A DNA stretch of 64,000 bases from Chimonanthus salicifolius (Eukaryota > Streptophyta > Magnoliopsida > Laurales > Calycanthaceae): assembly GCA_013350335.1 (NCBI GenBank), contig CM023539.1:34768631-34832630 (forward strand), read 5' to 3'. The translations under genes and the position numbers were made by a program. The notes beneath the pieces were generated by a model. The model was given only the letters and a program-made list of their open reading frames with translations. It was not told where the DNA came from and did not search any database. Below, one piece after another: positions 45,664 to 58,076 of the stretch (its first letter is position 1; each line of letters starts with the position of its first letter).

Positions 45664-46531
45664 GAGCATCTCCAACCGGTGCTCTAAATCTCCAAATTTA
45701 GAGAGTGGCCAACACAAATCCAACCACATGCTCTTATCTCTAAAAATTTAGAGATTTGGAGTTTTTGTGAGTAGTACATCTTCAAATTTGGAGGTCTCCA
45801 AAACACTATTCATGTGGGACCCATGTACTATTCATCTACTATTTATTATTTTAAGCCAAAAGAATTCACTAATCATGTATTATTAAATATTTTAATCATG
45901 TTTTAATAAATATTTAATTTTTAAATTAATTCATTATAAATTGTTTTTAGTTTACTTTTATTTTTTATTTATTTTGAGATAATTTTTTACAAATAAAAAA
46001 ATTGATCAACTAAAAAATAATTGTCTCCAATAACAATTAAAGTTACAAAATCCCATTAAAATTGAAAAATAAAATTTCAACTTAAGCAATAACAAAAAGT
46101 GTTATCTCAACTTAAGCAAGAATAAAATTTCAACTTAAGCAATAACAAACATAAAAGTCTTTTATTAGTTTCTTTATGTATTTTTATTTTTTTAATGTAT
46201 TTCATTAGTTGGTAATGGGTTTTTATTTATTTTCTTATTGAATTTTAATTGGCAATTTCATTGGTATATTATTTAGTTTTAAAAAGTGTTAAATAATTTA
46301 ATTTTGGATAAATATATGATGTCATAATTACACTAAGAAAAAAAATGGGAGCACAATATGTGATTTTTCTTTTTCTTTTTTAAATAACAGAATAAGGATT
46401 TGGAGAATGAATAGTGAATTTGGAGATTGGTATGGTTGGAGTATGAATGTGGGAAAGTGGGACCATGAACCTCCAAATATAGAGAAGATGTCAATTTGGA
46501 GACAAATTTGGACTCTCCATTGGGGATGCTC
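45664..46531. mobile_element. PIF/Harbinger-type MITE with TTA duplication
   Basis: Ends GAGCATCTCCAACCGG and, reverse-complemented, GAGCATCCCCAATGG, bordered by TTA at 45661-45663 and 46532-46534. Subterminal blocks (CTCTAAATCTCCAAATTTAG) are also inverted. GAGCATCTCCAA ends with 3-bp TTA duplications are widespread in plants for PIF/Harbinger-type non-autonomous elements. The 868-bp interior is AT-rich with no transposase. Confidence 0.8.
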
Positions 46532-46534
46532 TTA

Positions 46535-49500
46535 CATGTGCCAACTCCAAATTGATGGGATGATGATGGTGGTGGTGAGATAAATGGACAATTAAATAAC
46601 CTTTAACTAATTGGAGTTGATAATGCTGGTCTTTGTTGCATGTAAATGTAACCCCTATTGCACACTTTTAGAATATTTTCAGGTCATGATGTATTTTTAG
46701 GTTGTGTATAGGATGAGTACGATGTGCTAAGAGCCAAGCTATTTTTCATATTTTTTCAAGGGCCATTCCGCCAAATTGACCATGGTATGGAGTAATAGAG
46801 GATTTGGATAGAAAGATGATCTTGTGATGGTGAAGAGAACCGTGTTTTTGATCGAGGTCAGAGGCCCAACACAAGGCTGTGGGGGCCCCACAGCCCAAAT
46901 TGCTGTGTTGTAGTCACACACAGTTCTTTGAGTTTGTTAGTTACAATTGTTTAGGTATTTAGGGTCAGTTACTGTTGTTTAAGTTTTAGGGTCAATTATA
47001 TGTGAGGTATATTTAATTTGGCAATGGTTTGTTTGTGAATCCTTGCTGCAACAACCAGCAACCAGGTTTGCTGCAAGCAGTCAGCAAATTTCCACTGAGT
47101 TAAAACCAGGCCCAAGGTGTTGACACCAAATTGCATCTCATTTCAGAGGCCAGGCTTTGGTAAGACCAGTAACAACCCAGTTTGCAGGTGATTCCCTGCA
47201 GGGTGTTTGCTGAGTTCTGGTTAAGTCAGGAAGGGTTGTGGACGAGTTGGAATTCACTCTCCAAACCAGGTAAGCCCAAAACTCATTTAATTTTTGGGGT
47301 CAATTGAATCAGATTTAACAGTTGAATTTGTAACTGTTCTTTTAAGAGATTAAACAGGTTTTTTTTGGAAACTGATTTAAAGAATTAAATTGGTTTTAAA
47401 ATCTGTGAAACTGATTTTATTTGGTGATTTAAATTCAGTTTTAAAACATGATTTGTGACCATTTTTATGGGGATTGGTATCATTTTTAAAACTCTATTTG
47501 GGGACTGATTTTAGAAATTGAGAACAGTTTTGAGGATTTAGTTTGGACTGATTTTAATTAAGGATTAAGGCCCAGTTTGACAGTAAATTGTGGGCTGATT
47601 TTCATTGAGTCTGATCCAGTCTTTTTGAAATTGTTAGGAACCATGTTTGGGTTTTGAAAGCAACGTTTTGAGATGGATTTAATGGGACAAAAGAAAAAAA
47701 TTAGGTTGAAATTTATAAAAGGTTTTGCTGAAACTCAAATGGACATGTTTTTACTGTGTTGATTTTAAGTCAACTAATTTCATTTAATTAATTCCATTGA
47801 TTATTTGAGTTGGTTTTACCATTTAAAGTTGGCGGGTTGCGTTAAAGAGCACTCACCATACTTATATAATAGAAAGAGTGGTAAGAATAGAGCTAAGTAT
47901 TATTGAGATCTGTATGTGACATTTTCCTTATGATCTTTGTTAGGCATATCCATTTTTTCTTTTCAAATCTACTTGATGTTTTGCCGTAGTGAATTCTTAA
48001 TATTCAAAAGAGGAGATTCAAGTTTAGATGGGACTGATTTTCATGTACAAGTGATCAGGTGATTTCTCCTTTCTTTTAGAAGGTTCATTATGTTACAAAC
48101 ATGAAATAAGTCCTTTTAAAGTATGGCGAAAAAATATCCTATACATATTGTTAAGTTGTAAGATGCTCAAATGTAAAAGCAAGAAAGGAGATGGCTGCGT
48201 TTATGCAATGCATGTAAGATCAAGGGCAATTGTGTTAAAAATATTGCAACTTATCACTAGGCCTTCATATGACACTAGAGGAGTCGGGTTGCTAAAGTTT
48301 TGTGGCCACTGACCATATTTATTTGTTACTGTTGGTTCAAAATTTTTATTGTTAGTTTTTCCTTAAGAGCATGTTTGCTAATGCTAGATATTTTTGTGGG
48401 AATGGAACAATGTTTACACATTATCAAAAGGATGAATAATGTGAACTATCAATGTTGAAGATTAGCAAGTGAGCATCAAATCTAAAATGATTTATATCAT
48501 GACATGAGATATTTGGCATGTTTAGTCACAAATCCATGATGGAGTCTGATATCAATGGTCTTGATAACATGGCATTTTCACTAATTATCATAGTTATTTT
48601 TCTGGGAAATACCCTTCCTTATCTTAGATAGGGTTTCCTTAGAAATGCAATTGTAGAAGTGTAAGAAATTTTCTTTTGTATGGAAATTTCTATGCTTTGT
48701 TACTAGTGGACATGGTTTTTTTTTTGGGTCTAAAATGAAAATGGTCTGTGATTTTTTTTAAAGAGACCTTTTGATGGAGAACATGTTGCAAACAGACTTT
48801 TGAAGACGTATTCATGTTGGGTCGATAAGATGCGTGGCCCACGAGCTTAACCACGAGCTGGGCCTCTTTCCATTGTTTTACTTAGTTGTATTTAAATTTA
48901 TTTTGTCCATCTAAGAGTCCTAATCGAATTCGGATTGAAGAGTCTTAGGATAGAATGTGGAAGTCATATGTAACTTGGAAAGTTCTAAGAATAGCTTAGG
49001 ATATGAGTCGTATGAAGGGTATATGAAGAGAGTCGGTAGAGCCACGTAATAGTTTGTAGATTTGCTTATAAATAAGATACGAAAGGTGGAGCAAGAACAC
49101 ACCTTATTTTCGAAAACATTGAATCAGTTGAAAGACTTCTATTTCTATTTATCTTTGCTGTTTCTGCCTCTGTTGCAGGTTGTTCTCCAGCTGGTCTACT
49201 TCCAGCGAAATCACATATAGATCTGGCCTTATCCCAGACATGAATCAGTTGTTTGGGCTTTATCCCAAACCTTCACTGCTACAGGTCTTCCACTCTGTTG
49301 CTCGAGTTTCGTTTCTGCCATTGAATTCTCTACTCGCTGAATCATCCTTTCCAAGTAGCCAGATTCGTCGATCCTCGCTGCTGTTCTTTTCTTTCGCCCA
49401 AATCAGGTACTGCTGTTGTTTTGTCCCTAGCCTCTCCTCCCTTCACCTCTAAGCCTCTCCTTCTTCTTCCCTTTCCTTTCGTCTTTCCTCATTCTCTGTG

Positions 49501-50126
49501 CTTCCACCGCCGCTGCAGCCTCCTTTTCGTTTTCCCTTTCTTTTTTTTTCCCATTCAACTTTTACCCAAGTGTAGCCCTAATTCCCTTTTATCACACGTG
49601 GTACAAACAACCCCCTTTAAGTTAAGTCTCGCACATGTGAAGCAATTCATGTGTGACCTGATAACTTGTTGGGATTGACTTAATTTGATTTCTATCCCCG
49701 CTTCCACTACATTACTACATTACCTTTTGTATCGTTTACCATTACAATGGTGGAAAGGGTGGAGAGAATATTAGAACTGAAGATCAACAAAATGGCCATT
49801 GAATTTTATCCGACATTCTTGGTTTCCATTTTCCAAGGGGTTGACCAGTTGAGATCTATTTTCATAGAAAATTTGTCATTTCCTTGTGAATTTGATCTTA
49901 AGCCCTTGGCCTTTCAAGATACTTGAGCACTTTTGATCTTTGGGAACTGTTTTTCTGTGATGGTAATATTCGCCCATGTTTTTGTTGTCTTTTCTTCCCT
50001 TTAATGCTTAGATTTTTAACACATGTATATTTTGTTTATGTTTATCTTGTTTTATAAAGGTTAGAAACCACTCTAGCCATAGGATGATAGTCCTCGATGA
50101 TGAATCAATTGTACAAAAAGGGTCAG
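46535..50126. other. Low-information sequence, possible LTR fragment
   Basis: No gene found. 48795-49190 has LTR-like traits: an AT-rich stretch, TTATAAATAAG near 49066, and a C/T-rich leader (49130-49190). Without a partner copy or termini this is only a suspicion. 47030-47280 is purine-balanced with donor-like CAGGTAAG at 47267 but shows no coding frame. 49380-49560 is pyrimidine-rich. Confidence 0.3.
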
Positions 50127-50294
50127 TCAAGGTACCTATTTCAAACTTGTAACTTTAAGATGATACAAATTCTGGTTGACTTGAACATCTTCTTTTTGTT
50201 ATTTTTCATTTCAAGGTACCTATTTCAAACTTGTAACTTTAAGATGATACAAATTCTGGTTGACTTGAACATCTTCTTTTTGATATTTTTCATT
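50127..50294. repeat. 84-base tandem duplication
   Basis: The block TCAAGGTACCTATTTCAAAC to ATTTTTCATT occurs at 50127 and again at 50211 with one clear mismatch, so it is young. Confidence 0.9.
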
Positions 50295-50430
50295 TTGAAA
50301 TAGTAATAATGTATTAATGAGAGAGAAAAATTTACAACATAACAGTATAGGAGAGAGATTATGCTAATGACAGCACAAAAGATTACAAGAATTCGACAAA
50401 AGAATCACTTCTATCTACACTTTTGAGAAA

Positions 50431-50565
50431 GAGCCACTGATGTTGCTTGTCGTGCGTCTAACATGTTTGAGAGACACTTTCATTGCCCCCACCAACCAAA
50501 GAGTCACTGATGTTGCTTGTTATGCATTTAACATGTTTGCGAGAGACTTCCATTGCCCCCATTGA
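50431..50565. repeat. 70-base tandem duplication
   Basis: GAGCCACTGATGTTGCTTGT to CATTGCCCCCA repeats at 50501 (GAGTCACTGATGTTGCTTGT) with several substitutions, so it is older than the neighbouring 84-base duplication. Confidence 0.8.
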
Positions 50566-51195
50566 CATGAACACAAAATTTTGGGTTGCTGTATGGAAAT
50601 CTTCTTACATGGATTTATTTCTTTTCTTCCCTTTGTGAGATTCTTTGTAATATCAAAACCAAGAAGATTATTCAAGAGTCAAGATCTACATTTATTAAGT
50701 CTAAGGAATGGCAAGATTTTCCTTTTAGGGGAGAAAAATGGAGTGGATTCATGGAAGGTAACTGTCATTGATGAAACACAAGGTGTTTGGAAGGGTGATT
50801 ACAATGATGATGACCCTTTCAAGGATTTGGATAGCCTTCACAAACACACGTGCTACTTTGGGGATCCAATTTTTCTTCTAAAGGTGAAATATTATGGATA
50901 TTATGGACAAAACAAAGACAAAACCCAAAAGTATTGAGGTATAATGTGGAGTAAGGACTCTTTAGGAAGTAAAATACTTGAAGTTGATCTATTACTAAGC
51001 ATAGGAGTCTACTCATCACACATTTTATATTAAAAAACAAGTCATACAAGAAATCACTAGAAGAAACAAAATAATTTTTACTAGAAATTGGTGGTTTTTT
51101 TGGGTTAGGAGAAGCAATATTCCTTTGTACATATTTGGTAGGAAAAATTGGACTACATAATGCTAAACACCCTTAATGACTCTGCCTCGAATGTG
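50566..51195 (+). other. Unassigned sequence with a 118-codon open frame
   Basis: The frame at 50581-50937 has a hydrophobic start and a mixed second half (GVWKGDYNDDDPFKDLDSLH). I recognise no domain. No splice partner or promoter is evident, and it begins inside transposon-rich DNA. It could be a chance frame or an exon of an unknown gene. Confidence 0.25.
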
Positions 51196-51556
51196 TCGAG
51201 ACAAAGTGCATCTATTGTCATCTTGAAGTCAAGGATAGTGAGTTAGAAAAGAGTTACTTGACGATTCATAAAACAAGTAGTAGGACTGTCAAGGAAACAC
51301 TTGCCTGCAATACCAAATAGTATCGACAAAGTGCATCTATTGTCATCTTGTAGAAAAGAGTTACTTGATGATTCATAAAACAAGTAGTGGGACTGTCAAG
51401 GAAACACTTGCCTGCAATACCAAATAGTATCGACAAAGTGCATCTATTGTCATCTTGAAGTCAAGGATAGTGAGCTAGAAAAGAGTTACTTGACGATTCA
51501 TAAAACAAGTTGAAGGACTGTCAAGGAAACACTTGCCTGCAATACCAAATAGTATC
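51196..51556. repeat. Tandem triplication (127/107/127 bases)
   Basis: The unit begins TCGACAAAGTGCATCTATTG and ends CCTGCAATACCAAATAGTA. Copies begin at about 51196, 51323 and 51430. The middle copy lacks about 20 bases (AAGTCAAGGATAGTGAG) that both outer copies have, so it was deleted after triplication or duplicated from two variants. Confidence 0.88.
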
Positions 51557-52951
51557 TCTCTCTATGAATGTTTCTATATTTTTCTTGTATCCCACTGGAA
51601 AAGGGAAACTTTACTACGTCCTGTATAGATCCATCCCTTTGTTTTTAGTTTTTACCGCTATATTTTCTAGGTACTTGAGCATACATCTTTTGTTTTTGAA
51701 GGGCTATCACAGTAGAGGAACAGACATCGGCTGGTTGACTCTCCATGATTCTAATAATATCATGGAAGAAACTCTTTTATTGCGCTTTATACTAAGTCAG
51801 TAGGCAATCTCACTAGTGAGGTAAATTGGAGATTTTGTTGTTATTATGTATAGCATCTAAAGTTCTGTTTCCATTTGTCTAAGTTGTTAGTGTTGTTAAA
51901 GTTGTCATTATTTTGAAATGAAAAACATTATGAATATTTGATAATTCTGTTTACATTGATTGAGTCATTTAAACACGTCTCCACTATAGTTTATGGATTT
52001 TGCTTATTCTAGTTCTTGTTAGAAACGATGGATAGGGTTTCTAGAATTTTGAGAAGAGGGTTCAACCCTAAAAAGAGAAGGGTTATATAATATAAGGGAT
52101 CATCTAATCATATTCTTGATATCATGTGAATGACTTTATGGATTGAGCCTATATATATTATGTTTAAATGCTGATCATTTTATTTAATGAAAAGAATTGT
52201 GCATTGATCTTGGAGCAAAAGACCTGAGATGGTCCCATGCTGAATTGATTTGGGCATTGGTACTAACATTGGGCACTGTCATTTTGCCCGTTATTTAATA
52301 GCGATAAAGTTGAATTTATTCCTATTTTATCCTTTCAATTATTCAAGCTATGGCAATAAAATGAGGGCAAAATGGCGGCAATACTTCACTGCCAGACCAG
52401 TTCTCATACCATTCAAATACGTGTGGATCCCTATTGAGATTGCAAATAGGATTAGTGCACACATAAAAATTGATCGCACTTCAATACTTGGATGAATTCT
52501 AATCATGCAAGGTAAGAATGACAAGTATTGAAGTGGATACTAATCTCTTATAGGGAGGAAATACCAACCCTAACTTACAGTACTTGTAGTGAGGCTTTTA
52601 AATACTTGATTGTTTAGTCCAGAAACCAAATACAAATGCGAAAATAAGTGAGGTCTACTTTAATGAAGGGGTCCTAAACCCCTAAACAAAATTATACAAT
52701 AACAAGAAGAAAAAGAAAAGTGCACGCAAATGCAAAGAAATGACCTCCATTCAAGATTCAAAGTAGCTTTTGAGTCTTCAGGTCCAAAACCAGTAGAAAA
52801 GAAAGAAAATTAAACCCAATCCAATTGCAAGCTTGGTTCAACTCATTATCTATGAAGTCATCACAGTGGGTGCCTATCAGGTTGCACCTTCATCTCGAAA
52901 TCAAAGTTGTAACTGGTCATAATTTTCCCTACTCGTGTCTTCCACAGTGAT
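51557..52951. other. Unassigned sequence
   Basis: No gene or repeat structure recognised. The open frame at 52250-52495 has no motif. Confidence 0.35.
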
Positions 52952-53726
52952 GTTACAAATATTGTTCTTGGGATGTTAACGACAACTGGTACAAACGCAA
53001 TTTCATGTTTTCAGGAGTAATGTAACAAATATCGTTAATAAAAACATTGTATTCGTGTTAAAAATGTAATATTAACACCAATGCTATAATTAATGAAATT
53101 TTATTGTAAATATTGCATTTTTAATGCGAGAATAGGCAATTTATCTGCCCCCATATATGGTGGGAAGCTCTGTTATTCATTGTTCTCTCATTCGATGTGG
53201 GACAAGCAAAGTAGCAAAAGTCAAACACTCCTTTGCTTCCTGCCTTTCATTTATTTGGTAAGTTTTGTGAGTCAAGAGGTCTTATGACATATAATTTTAA
53301 TATATTTATTAGTTATATTAACCTTATTAAACTAAATTTAAATTTGTCCATATGCAGAATATAATAAATAAGTTCTATTTAAATATGTTTATTTTATTGA
53401 TTTAAATAATAGAAATTGATACTTGATAGAAAATTTTATTTCAAGTGTTTATTTTGCTTTAATTTAAATCAGTGGCTATTTATGTTTTATGAGACAATTT
53501 TTTTTTTTAATTTTCACAACAAATTATTCTTTTGATTTTTTAGAGTCAATAAACCTATCTTATATATTTATTTATTATTTTTAAAAAATTATTTTTATTT
53601 TTATTTTTTAAATATTTATATTGTTTGCGAGATTTCCGCATTAAATTTCTAGTAAAAACCTGAGAATTTGAAAGTTTTCCATTATTAACGGTTGTCATTT
53701 AATATCCCGGGAACGGTATTTGTAAT
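52952..53726. mobile_element. TIR element copy C, related to copies A and B
   Basis: Left end GTTACAAATATTGTTCTTGG with GATGTTAACGACAAC; right end reverse-complemented ATTACAAATACCGTTCCCGG with GATATTAAATGACAAC. Both match the left end of copy A (ACAAATACCGTTCTCGGGAT). The captured gene segment of A and B is absent; the interior is AT-rich. A related CGAAAATGGTAAC/CGTTAAAAACGG patch outside at 53990-54060 suggests a further fragment. Clear target duplications were not found. Confidence 0.65.
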
Positions 53727-53747
53727 ATTGCTCAGGAAGTAAGGAGT

Positions 53748-53790
53748 GAGCTGAAATATCGGCATATCGGCCGATCTTTGCACCCCTGCA
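53748..53790. repeat. Fragment of the CGGCCGATA hAT family
   Basis: ATATCGGCATATCGGCCGAT with TTTGCACCCCTG reads, reverse-complemented, as a CAGGGGTGCAAA...CGGCCGATA end, like the right end of the element at 41293-41836. Confidence 0.55.
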
Positions 53791-53814
53791 AGGGAGTGTT
53801 TACTCCTATTCTCT

Positions 53815-53863
53815 ATCCCACATTGAAAAAGTACTAAAAGAGGCGAAAGTTATTACTATAAAA
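53815..53863 (+). promoter_or_regulatory. Second snRNA-type promoter module
   Basis: ATCCCACATTG (one mismatch to RTCCCACATCG) at 53815-53825 is followed after 31 bases by TATAAAA at 53857-53863, close to pol II snRNA spacing. Sequence downstream (to GGGGCATGT at 53924-53932) shares the word GGGGCATGT with 43990-43998 downstream of the first module. No known snRNA body is recognised. Confidence 0.35.
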
Positions 53864-53889
53864 CCGAGCAAGGTGAGAAGGAAAATCCA

Positions 53890-55560
53890 CAACCTTCTGG
53901 TCTGGCCTTCTGGGCTTGCCCATTGGGGCATGTAATATGAAATTGATATTTTAAACTGAAGTATTTTTGAATTGTTGATATTTATTTTTTAAATATTTTT
54001 AGACGGTTTACAATGCATTTTTATCGCGAAAATGGTAACCTTTCGTTAAAAACGGTGTTTGCAATAAAATGTCACTCATAATTGTTACTTTGTTCCACAG
54101 GTAGTGATATCCCATGAACTGAAACATCGAAAATTCGTTGGTAATGCTGGCCCGTATGCAATTGAGCCTATCCTTTGGAGCACTGTGTAAAAGTCGAAAG
54201 ACTTGGCTTCAAGATTCATGTGTGATCGACTAACTATAGATGAATGCCGATCTGGCTAAACCTTGAAGCACACTTGGTTTGTCCATGTTGTTGCTTGTCA
54301 TGTGTCTTTTTCATTCTCTTTGGTGGTTACCATATTTGTTGGTAAAAACCACTATATTTTCCCGCTTTGTATGAATATAAATGAACAAATAAAGAACAAT
54401 TATCAACTAAATAAATCAAAGCACAAGACACTAGATTTACGTGGTTCGATAGTGTGCCTACATCAACTATAAAAATAATTGGATTTCTCTCTAGTCAATT
54501 TAGAGGCTTACAAATATCAACAATATTCTTTACCTAAAGGACAATGAAAATAAAATATGGAGAGATCTTACAAAAGAAGAGTATGAGAGATAGGCTGTGG
54601 AGAAGCTGAATCCACGATCTGAACCGATAGATGTAGTTTTTCATGATCTCAGGAAGCCAACCCTCAAAATTTGAACCGAAACAGAGTAAAGACGGAGGTT
54701 AGATCTCACATTCTTCTTATTCCTTTCTGTCTCTATGAAAAAAGGTGGCTATCAAAACACGGCCAAAACCAAGTCGTCGTGTTTCTACAGATTCTTCTCC
54801 TTTTTTTTGTTTATAGTCTCCCTTCTTTGTTACAGTTTTTTTCTATTCTTTCATTGGTTGTGGGGCCCACCTCTCATGAGGAGGGATGCCCAACATAGTT
54901 TTGGCGTAGTTCTCATACTACTATATCACGATCCTTGAGCTACCGCTCGACACTAGTTACTGAAGTTGTTCCATATTCACAGCACTTAGACTCGGCAATG
55001 TATTGGGTTGGGTCTTGCTCATTTTAGGTCTATTCGGGTTCGGCTATTTTTGTGTCTTGTTGAATGAATGGGTGAAGTCAATTTGGATTTGTTTTCGGTT
55101 CTAATCGGATTTAAGTTGGAATTACTCATTTACCTAGTTAAAGAGACTTTTCTATTGAGACGCGTACCAAGACCACTCCTTAAATGAGTAGACCTTGTAC
55201 GGTTACATGTCCATAGAAATAATCTGGTTAATTGGGTCTCTCCATTTATAAAACGTGTTTTATTAAGGTTGGGGTCATCTATTAAACAGAATAGAACAGT
55301 TTGGATCATTTATCAAAATAAATTGTGTTGGTAATTGGGTCAAGTCAATTTTGCTGGTGGAGAACAAGAGGAGAGTGGCCATTTATGGCTTTGAATGAGG
55401 TCTTTTTTTTTTTGGTGTGGAGCATAATGTAGTCTTATACGAATATGTATATTTAAGACTAAGGAAGCCAATTAGACCTATGAAGCATTGCAAATACATG
55501 GATTATCTACGAATGGTAGGTTGTACTCGTCTACCACTGGTTAAAATTAGAGTCTATAAG
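53890..55560. other. Unassigned sequence
   Basis: A patch at 54430-54480 (TTTACGTGGTTCG, GTGTGCCTACATC) resembles plant LTR sequence but has no borders. The open frames at 54263-54472 and 54671-54938 show no motifs. Confidence 0.3.
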
Positions 55561-56148
55561 TTTTATTTATAATAATTAAATGAGGTTGACCAGATGGTAA
55601 CTTGCATTAAGTTTAGTTAGTTTCATTCGTGGGATCCACTTTTGATAAATATAGATTTCTAATTTTAATATCTTCATCTATTATTAATGGATCTCAATAT
55701 CAACCATCCATGAGAACCATTCACTGTTCGATTGAGATACACCGTAATGTATAGTGGATTAAGAGATCAAAGGGTATATCTCTATTCAATAAGAACCGAG
55801 TTTTCTTAGTAGTTAGATTTTATAGTCCATTATTCATCAAAATGGGATTTCTTTGATAATAAAAAATTGACTCTAAATGTGAATTCTAATCAATCGCAAT
55901 ATATGTTCCTTATCTAAGTATTATTTTGATTTTGTCTATTAGTTATATAACTTTGCGTACTGGGCACTTTAACTGTTATACCATCCCAATTTTAAATAAG
56001 GCATTGATCTTGGGAGGATAAGAACATCTAAAGAAATTGATAATTGTTCATTTTTACAATTTAAGTCCTATAGATATCAGATGTGTAATAATGCATAAAA
56101 AAAGGTTAAATCTAAATACAAATGCCAACTCGCCCAAGATCTTATGCT
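55561..56148. repeat. Unclassified 0.59-kb interspersed repeat, copy 1
   Basis: Matches 62986-63594 in the same orientation with a few percent differences and small indels, from the TTATTTATAAT/GGTTGACCAGATGGTAAC start to CAACTCGCCCAAGAT. Flanks differ on both sides. There are no inverted or TG...CA ends and no coding frame. Confidence 0.75.
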
Positions 56149-56389
56149 GAGTAAAATCTAACCAAAGTTAACTCATCCAACTTCCACTCCTAACTAAGAT
56201 CAAGAAAGAGTCCATTCTGTCTATCCCAGTCGCTTCCAATTGGTTTGGCCCACACCAGGTTGTACCTGTCTAAGCCCTCCCCACTTACTTTAGATCAAGG
56301 GCAGGAAATACCATCTCTACCTTAGGGTCGTTGCTAATCTCTTTTAATTAGGCTTGTAATCAAGAAGTTGCATATAAGAATATGCCCCC

Positions 56390-56892
56390 TTTAATAGCCT
56401 TATTTGTTGGCAAGAAACATCTCAGGGGGAGGATTTAAGGTCAAGCTAAATCTAGCTGTTCCCTGGTACTGAACTTAATAAAAACCCAGGTTACCTCCCT
56501 CTTATCTCCCACTTTGGAGGTAAACCCAGGAGTTCAGTGGGGAAGACATCAGCAAAATCTTAGACTATCGCAGGTAGTGTAGAAGTAGGTGACTTTTCTA
56601 GTATGATACTATTCAACAAAAGCTGCTTAATCTCGTCATGAGGTCTACCACACACTACAATTTTCTGTTTGTTTCCATATAGCACAAATCGTTGTCTGTT
56701 TAGCGACCAAAATGTTATTCACATGCAGTAACAATCTATACATGCTTGAAACGTGGTCAACCAATCCATTCCAAAGATCACATCGAACTCTGCCATGTCT
56801 ATCACCAGATAGTTGAATTGAAATTTGAACTCGGCTATTTCTGTGTCCACTGAGGTGCATACTAATCCAAGTGGTGTGTCTCCAACTGATGA
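56390..56892 (-). pseudogene. Fragment of a further Ty3 element: protease end and RT linker
   Basis: On the minus strand: GDTPLGLVC, YLVIDMAEFDVIFGMDWL (protease C-terminal part), then a decayed spacer and FADVFPTELLGLPPKWEI leading to RT. It is diverged from elements 1 and 2 (VIDMAEFDVIFGMDWL against MTDFDIIL). It is joined at about 56892 to RNase H of element 2. Confidence 0.75.
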
Positions 56893-57194
56893 GACTATGG
56901 TGATCAGAAAAGACATTGAATCGTTCACCATATAAGTAGGGCGAACACCACTGCTGCTAGTTCTAAGTCATGAGTGGGGTAGTTTTGCTCGTATCCTTTC
57001 AGTTGTCTAGACCCATAAGCAACTACTTTTCCTTTTTGCATTAAAACACAACCTAATCCCAGTTTAGAAGCATCACAATAGACCTCATAACCACGTCCTT
57101 GTTCAGGTATGGTTAATACAGGAGAGGTGGTTAGTTTCTCCTTTAGGTCCTGAAATGCTTTCTTACAGACTTCTGTCCCACTCAAATTTGACAT
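56893..57194 (-). pseudogene. RNase H N-terminal part of element 2
   Basis: [51 protein letters not shown] and the start of the next motif up to DHH-like sequence near 56895. It agrees closely with element 1 at 2470-2661. It ends in the chimeric junction, so no complete enzyme is encoded. Confidence 0.85.
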
Positions 57195-57199
57195 CTTTT

Positions 57200-58060
57200 C
57201 GGGTCAAACGAGTCATTGGTACTACAATTTGAGAGAAAATTGGGATAAATTTTCGATAATATCCCTCTAAACCCAGAAAACTTTGAATTTCTGTGACATT
57301 TTTAGGCCTTTCCTAATTCATTATTGTCTCCACTTTTCTCGGATCTACCGAAATTCCATCTGCAGACACCACATGTCCGAGAAATTGGACTTGTGTTAGC
57401 CAAAACTCACATTTACTGAGTTTGGCATACAGTTGGTGATTCCGTAAAGTCTGTAAAATGATACGTAGATGTTGTTCATGTTCCTTTTCAGTCGACGAAC
57501 ATATCAAAATATTATCGATGAAGGCGATTACGAACTCTCTTAGATATGGTCGGAAGATCGGTTCATCAAATCCATAAAAGTAGCTGGTGCATTCGTTACT
57601 CCAAAAAGCATGACCAGAAACTCATATAAGCCATATTGGGTACGAAAAACAGTTTTGGGAATATCCTCCTCCCTGACTCGAAGTTGGTGATATCCAGACC
57701 TCAAGTCCATTTTTTAGAAACATTTTGCTCCTCTCAACAAGTCAAATAAATCATCTATTATAGGCAATGAGTACTTGTTTTTTATGGTTACTTGGTTTAA
57801 TGGCCGGTAATCTATGCACATTCTCAGGGACCCATCTTTATTTTTCACAAAGAGAGCTGGTGTGCTCCAAGGTGAATTACTCAAGCGGATGAAACTAAGT
57901 TGGAGAAACTCATCTATTTGCTTTGTTAGCTCTTTTTATTCTACTGGCACCATCCTATATAGTTCCATGGATATGAGAGATGTTCCAGGCTGCAAGTCAA
58001 TTACAAAGTCTATCTCCCAGTGTGGAGGTAAGCCACTAAGTTTATCTGAAAATATATCTG
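57200..58060 (-). pseudogene. Reverse transcriptase of element 2
   Basis: Recognisable parts: [68 protein letters not shown], and FIDNILIC with a Glu/His-rich helix (57313-57507). The catalytic FIDD reads FIDN here, so the second Asp is lost. Frameshifts near 57560 and 57310 and a stop in GAKCF*KMDL break the frame. Confidence 0.85.
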
Positions 58061-58076
58061 GAAACTCACAAATCAC

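Noticed and set aside
46970..47280. Exon-like segment ending in CAGGTAAG
   Set aside because: No sustained reading frame or partner exon was found; a donor-like word alone is weak.
53160..53200. Third snRNA-type promoter on the minus strand (GTCCCACATCG near 53189)
   Set aside because: The only TATA-like sequence (TATATGG) is weak and the site lies inside TIR element copy C, so I treat the match as descent or chance.
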